DNA of 15,475 bases from CAVWDI01 sp046259385. GTDB lineage: Bacteria > Chloroflexota > Anaerolineae > Anaerolineales > UBA4823. A model generated the notes under the pieces. The model was not told the DNA's origin, made no database searches, and saw only the letters and a program-made list of their open reading frames with translations. The translations under genes were made by a program, and so were the position numbers. Where the stretch lies: positions 1-15,475 of the forward strand of contig JBJYWI010000064.1 of NCBI GenBank assembly GCA_046259385.1, in the 5' to 3' direction. Shown here piece by piece: positions 12,790 through 15,475 of this stretch (position 1 is the stretch's first letter; each line of letters starts with the position of its first letter).

Positions 12790-15003
12790 TTAATTGCCGC
12801 TAACGATGAAGGGAAGATACACTTCGACTGTGTCTTCAACCGAGTATTCCGACTGAGCCATCAAGACAGGTTGTGCGCCGGGGGTGTTCATGTTATGTAC
12901 CCACAGCTGCCAGATGGTGCTTCCCCACGCTTTCAGCTTGCTGAAGAACTGGTCAGATTGGATAATATATGCGGCATCCGGGAGCGTTGAAGCGTCGCCG
13001 TTAATTTCGTCGCGCAGGAACTCAATGTACTCGCGGCTGGTCGTCTGGTAGTAGAGGCTCACCACAACCCGGTCAGCGCCTGCTGGGATTGTCAGTGAGA
13101 CCGCGTCGTAACCGCCGGCGTATTCCTCGGGCGAGAAATAATCCAGGTCTGGCGCACCGTTCCACTCAGGTTCCACCAGTCGTTCTTCTGCCTCATCGAT
13201 CCGGAATCCTTTTGGCGGGATGCGGTTGTCCTTCGAACGACCTGTAGCAAGCGCAAAGTGGAATGTCTTGTCCTCCCCAGTTAGTGAACTGCTTGGGTGT
13301 ATCTCGTAAACCAGCCCATCGAGGTGCTCCTCAATGAGAGGATTTAATTCTTCTGGCAGGGGGGGAATGCCGCTGGGGTCAGGATTGTAGGTGTAATTCA
13401 AGCCTTTGAGCGTGCCTGCCTCAACGTCATAAGGATTGACCTCGTATTTAAGTGTATCGTTCTCAAAAACCTTTACATTCACAAACATCCGCCGCCCTTC
13501 GGGAAAACCGGATATCAGCTTATGGCCTGTATGGTTCTGGACGAGGAAAGAGAGCGAGCCGGTCGCAGGGTCGTAGTTAAGGTTCTCAATGGATCCAGCC
13601 TCCTGGAGTTGCCCTTTGGTGCGCTCGACGCTTGCCAGCAAAGCCTGCGGGTCAATGCCCTGCCCCTGGGTTAGGTCCAGGGTAAGTGTGTCGGCGCCCT
13701 GGTTGAGCAGCCCTGCATTGATTGGGTCGTAATTGGGAGAATCCATATCTGTACTAGCCAGGATATAGGAGACCCAGGCGTTTCCGCCGGTCATATCATG
13801 CATGGGTAGGCCGCTTTGCGGGTGCTCTACACTTTCGTCCGGTCGGATTGTCACACCCTGTTTATCGCACCCGGGTCCCACAACGTCCCGCATATGGCAG
13901 TCCTGGCACCTGGCAATATAGTTGTTGGCAAGAGAGGTCTGGAAAACATCCGGATTAAATGCCCCGCTTCCCGGAGCGCCGCCCTGCTGGCCGTAGTCTG
14001 AAAGCATAAATTCGGAGAAAGTCCTTTCCACATGGTAATAGGAGTATGCTGAGAAAATTTCCGTGGTTAGCGGCTGGGTCCCATCCTGACCCAGGTTAGC
14101 CAGCACAGGGTTGGATACATCATGGCATGTACCGCAGAAATATTTACTCTTATGGTAGCGGCTGTAGAAAATCGTGTGGGACCGCGGGTCTGCGTCTGCA
14201 AACGAGGCCCGTTTTTCATCGTTGGGGCTTACAAAGTACTGCCCTCCCCCGTTTTCAATGTAATCTGCGCTGAAAGGAAGGTTGTCCGTACCGAAAAAAT
14301 CGTTTCCGTTGAATAATTTTATCGCCTGCGCGATGAGCTGGTCTTCTGTGTAAGTGCTGTTTGCAAAATCACTGGAGAGTGTTTCACTGTTGTTGGTCTC
14401 ATCCCAGTAATTCAACCAATCGCTTCCTTCTCTGTCGCCGTTATATGTTTCTTCAAAAAATGGGTCGTACATGCGGTGGCAGAAATCGCAAAAAACTCCG
14501 TCAAAGTCGTCCCCAGTCATCTCTGAAGCATTGGTTGGATCAGATCTTCCTTCCAACCAGCCTTTTGGAAAGTGGCACCTTTCGCAGATATCGACAGCAT
14601 TAGGATTGCCAACTGCCCAGATTGAATCCTGTCCTGCGACCGTCATGCATGCCCAGAACAGGAAATCACGCCCAGCCTGTGCCATCATCGAACCTTTCCA
14701 GTTGAAGCCTGGTTCCACTGCCTGGTCGTAGCCGGCGTGGCAGTTTAAACACCGGTTGGGACCTTCCAGGGCCACCTGGCCGGGTTGTGTTCCAGGCATT
14801 CTTACCAGAGGGTCTTCATCAACTGCGATTGGTGTCCAATCGATTGCCGCCTCGAGGAATTCGGAATATGTTTTTATCTCTTCTGGTACCTCTCCCCGCC
14901 CGAGGATTAAAGCGCTAACTGTAGCCGGTGTGATAAAAACAAACCCGAAAGCGACCGTAAGTGTTGCGATTAATTTTTGAAGTTGTACCTTTCTGGTTTT
15001 CAA
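12790..15003 (-). CDS. Secreted pentahaem c-type cytochrome with YLPFIV C-terminal tail
   Basis: A 737-residue exported electron-transfer protein. The signal peptide (1-31) has a basic start and a hydrophobic core ending near VSA. Five CxxCH haem sites are at C85-H89, C140-H144, C172-H176, C290-H294 and C366-H370. Blocks such as GSMMAQAGRDFLFWA (104-118) and CHFPKGWLEGRS (143-154) are typical of a family of multihaem cytochromes of unknown partner. A QNHTGHKLISGFPEGRR stretch (489-505) recalls the NxTGHKxPTGxPEGRR motif of such proteins. The C-terminal half is beta-rich and lacks haems. The end reads VEVYLPFIV plus SGN. Haem attachment and function would be outside the membrane, in respiration or extracellular electron transfer (inference). 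The start is TTG (15001-15003), supported by GAGGAG just upstream; no in-frame ATG lies near. No cytochrome maturation gene is in view. Confidence 0.85.
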   Translation of the reverse strand: MKTRKVQLQKLIATLTVAFGFVFITPATVSALILGRGEVPEEIKTYSEFLEAAIDWTPIAVDEDPLVRMPGTQPGQVALEGPNRCLNCHAGYDQAVEPGFNWKGSMMAQAGRDFLFWACMTVAGQDSIWAVGNPNAVDICERCHFPKGWLEGRSDPTNASEMTGDDFDGVFCDFCHRMYDPFFEETYNGDREGSDWLNYWDETNNSETLSSDFANSTYTEDQLIAQAIKLFNGNDFFGTDNLPFSADYIENGGGQYFVSPNDEKRASFADADPRSHTIFYSRYHKSKYFCGTCHDVSNPVLANLGQDGTQPLTTEIFSAYSYYHVERTFSEFMLSDYGQQGGAPGSGAFNPDVFQTSLANNYIARCQDCHMRDVVGPGCDKQGVTIRPDESVEHPQSGLPMHDMTGGNAWVSYILASTDMDSPNYDPINAGLLNQGADTLTLDLTQGQGIDPQALLASVERTKGQLQEAGSIENLNYDPATGSLSFLVQNHTGHKLISGFPEGRRMFVNVKVFENDTLKYEVNPYDVEAGTLKGLNYTYNPDPSGIPPLPEELNPLIEEHLDGLVYEIHPSSSLTGEDKTFHFALATGRSKDNRIPPKGFRIDEAEERLVEPEWNGAPDLDYFSPEEYAGGYDAVSLTIPAGADRVVVSLYYQTTSREYIEFLRDEINGDASTLPDAAYIIQSDQFFSKLKAWGSTIWQLWVHNMNTPGAQPVLMAQSEYSVEDTVEVYLPFIVSGN

Positions 15004-15053
15004 CCTTCTCCTCGATATGGTCGGTTTTTAATAATTCATTAATATCAATTGCG

Positions 15054-15082
15054 ATTCTATATGTGATACTCGCTTAATTCAA
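15054..15082 (-). promoter_or_regulatory. Promoter for the cytochrome gene
   Basis: On the minus strand TTGAAT (15077-15082) and TAGAAT (15054-15059) lie exactly 17 bases apart, with 4 and 5 of 6 consensus matches. This gives a leader of roughly 45 bases before the TTG start. The best-formed promoter in the window. Confidence 0.55.
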
Positions 15083-15163
15083 GTGATGAATGTCAACTTT
15101 TCGGAATTTGCTGTTATGAAATTTGACAGTTTTATAGACGAAAAATTTGAATCGTAATTGAAA

Positions 15164-15169
15164 TATAAT
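15164..15169 (+). promoter_or_regulatory. Candidate -10 box for the oxidoreductase gene
   Basis: A perfect TATAAT 43 bases before the ATG at 15213, without a good -35 at normal spacing. A TTGACA at 15123-15128 is too far (35 bases) to pair with it. Low certainty. Confidence 0.35.
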
Positions 15170-15212
15170 AAATAGTTGCAGCTGTTATCAGCAAATAAAA
15201 AGGAGCATCAAA

Positions 15213-15475
15213 ATGCGTAAACTTAAATGGGGCGTCCTCAGCACCGCTCTGATTGGTACGGAGAAAGTAATCCCCGCCATGCAGCGCGGCGAGCTGTGCG
15301 ATGTCGTCGCGATCTGCTCGCGAAATCTCGCGAAAGCCCAGAGCGCTGCTGCAGAGCTTGGGATCCCGCGCCTCTACGGTTCCTATCAGGAATTGCTCGA
15401 TGACCCCGAAGTGGAAGCGGTCTACAACCCGCTCCCCAATCATTTGCACGTGCCCTGGTCAATCAAAGCCCTCCA
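15213..15475 (+). CDS. Gfo/Idh/MocA-family oxidoreductase, N-terminal part
   Basis: The frame opens with ATG at 15213 behind AGGAG (15201-15205, 7-base spacing) and runs to the window end without a stop, giving 87 residues. It starts MRKLKWGVLSTALIGTEKV. This is the NAD(P)-binding Rossmann entry of the family, where the first Gly-rich loop often reads WGxLxTAxI. It continues with VVAICSRNLAKAQSAAAELG, LYGSYQELLDDPEVEAVYNPLP and NHLHVPWSIKAL. The DDPEVEAVYNPLPNHLH block is diagnostic of the family. Members oxidise or reduce sugars, inositols and similar compounds with NAD(P). The catalytic EKP Lys motif should come just beyond the edge. The substrate cannot be predicted from this part. It is divergently transcribed from the cytochrome. 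Confidence 0.85.
   Translation, partial: MRKLKWGVLSTALIGTEKVIPAMQRGELCDVVAICSRNLAKAQSAAAELGIPRLYGSYQELLDDPEVEAVYNPLPNHLHVPWSIKAL

Noticed and set aside
15123..15151. Perfect TTGACA as -35 for the oxidoreductase gene
   Set aside because: At 16-18 bases the partner would be TTTGAA-like, which is not a -10 box, and the good TATAAT is 35 bases away.
1..15475. CRISPR arrays, tRNA or rRNA genes, insertion sequences, toxin-antitoxin pairs or prophage
   Set aside because: No regularly spaced repeats, no cloverleaf-like or rRNA-like stretches, and no transposase, integrase or phage motifs were seen on either strand.

Overview
The window looks like a scaffolded draft contig, probably metagenomic, from a filamentous or anaerobic member of the Chloroflexota (Anaerolineae-like). 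This is inferred from gene style, since there is no rRNA or other decisive marker. The clues are a giant zinc-ribbon/cyclase/AAA/TPR regulator, a secreted multihaem cytochrome ending in a YLPxxV-type tail (a C-terminal style I associate with Chloroflexota exported proteins), a distinctive type I-beta DAHP synthase, and moderately GC-rich genes separated by AT-rich intergenic stretches. A block of exactly 100 Ns (8166-8265) is an assembly gap of unknown true size.

Left part, plus strand (1-5270): the C-terminal tail of an alkaline-phosphatase-superfamily phosphodiesterase; a 1246-residue class III nucleotidyl cyclase with an N-terminal double zinc ribbon, an AAA/STAND ATPase and a long TPR tail; then a membrane-anchored phosphodiester glycosidase (NAGPA/DUF2233 family). 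A hairpin terminator after the glycosidase has its U-tract on the minus strand and serves the converging gene.

Middle (5351-8165): two minus-strand membrane proteins, a five-helix ECF-S-like protein and a six-helix hypothetical, each with an inverted repeat near its start. A 303-base, hairpin-rich divergent region follows, then a DAHP synthase on the plus strand cut by the gap close to its C-terminus. Any open frame read through the gap is an artefact.

Right of the gap (8273-12046, minus strand): a surface-protein cluster. In transcription order it holds a secreted protein whose C-terminus has the shape of a cell-wall sorting signal (Gly-rich spacer, hydrophobic helix, RRKPS tail); 33 bases later a Tat-targeted protein with a His/Cys/Arg arrangement like a divergent sortase; then, behind a small terminator, a beta-propeller lipoprotein. 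The first two are the best candidate for an undescribed system: a substrate and its dedicated transpeptidase without a recognisable LPXTG motif.

Far right (12304-15475): a GNAT acetyltransferase on plus; a pentahaem c-type cytochrome on minus with a TTG start and a good promoter; and, divergent from it, the N-terminal part of a Gfo/Idh/MocA oxidoreductase running off the end. No tRNA, rRNA, CRISPR array, insertion sequence or phage gene was seen.
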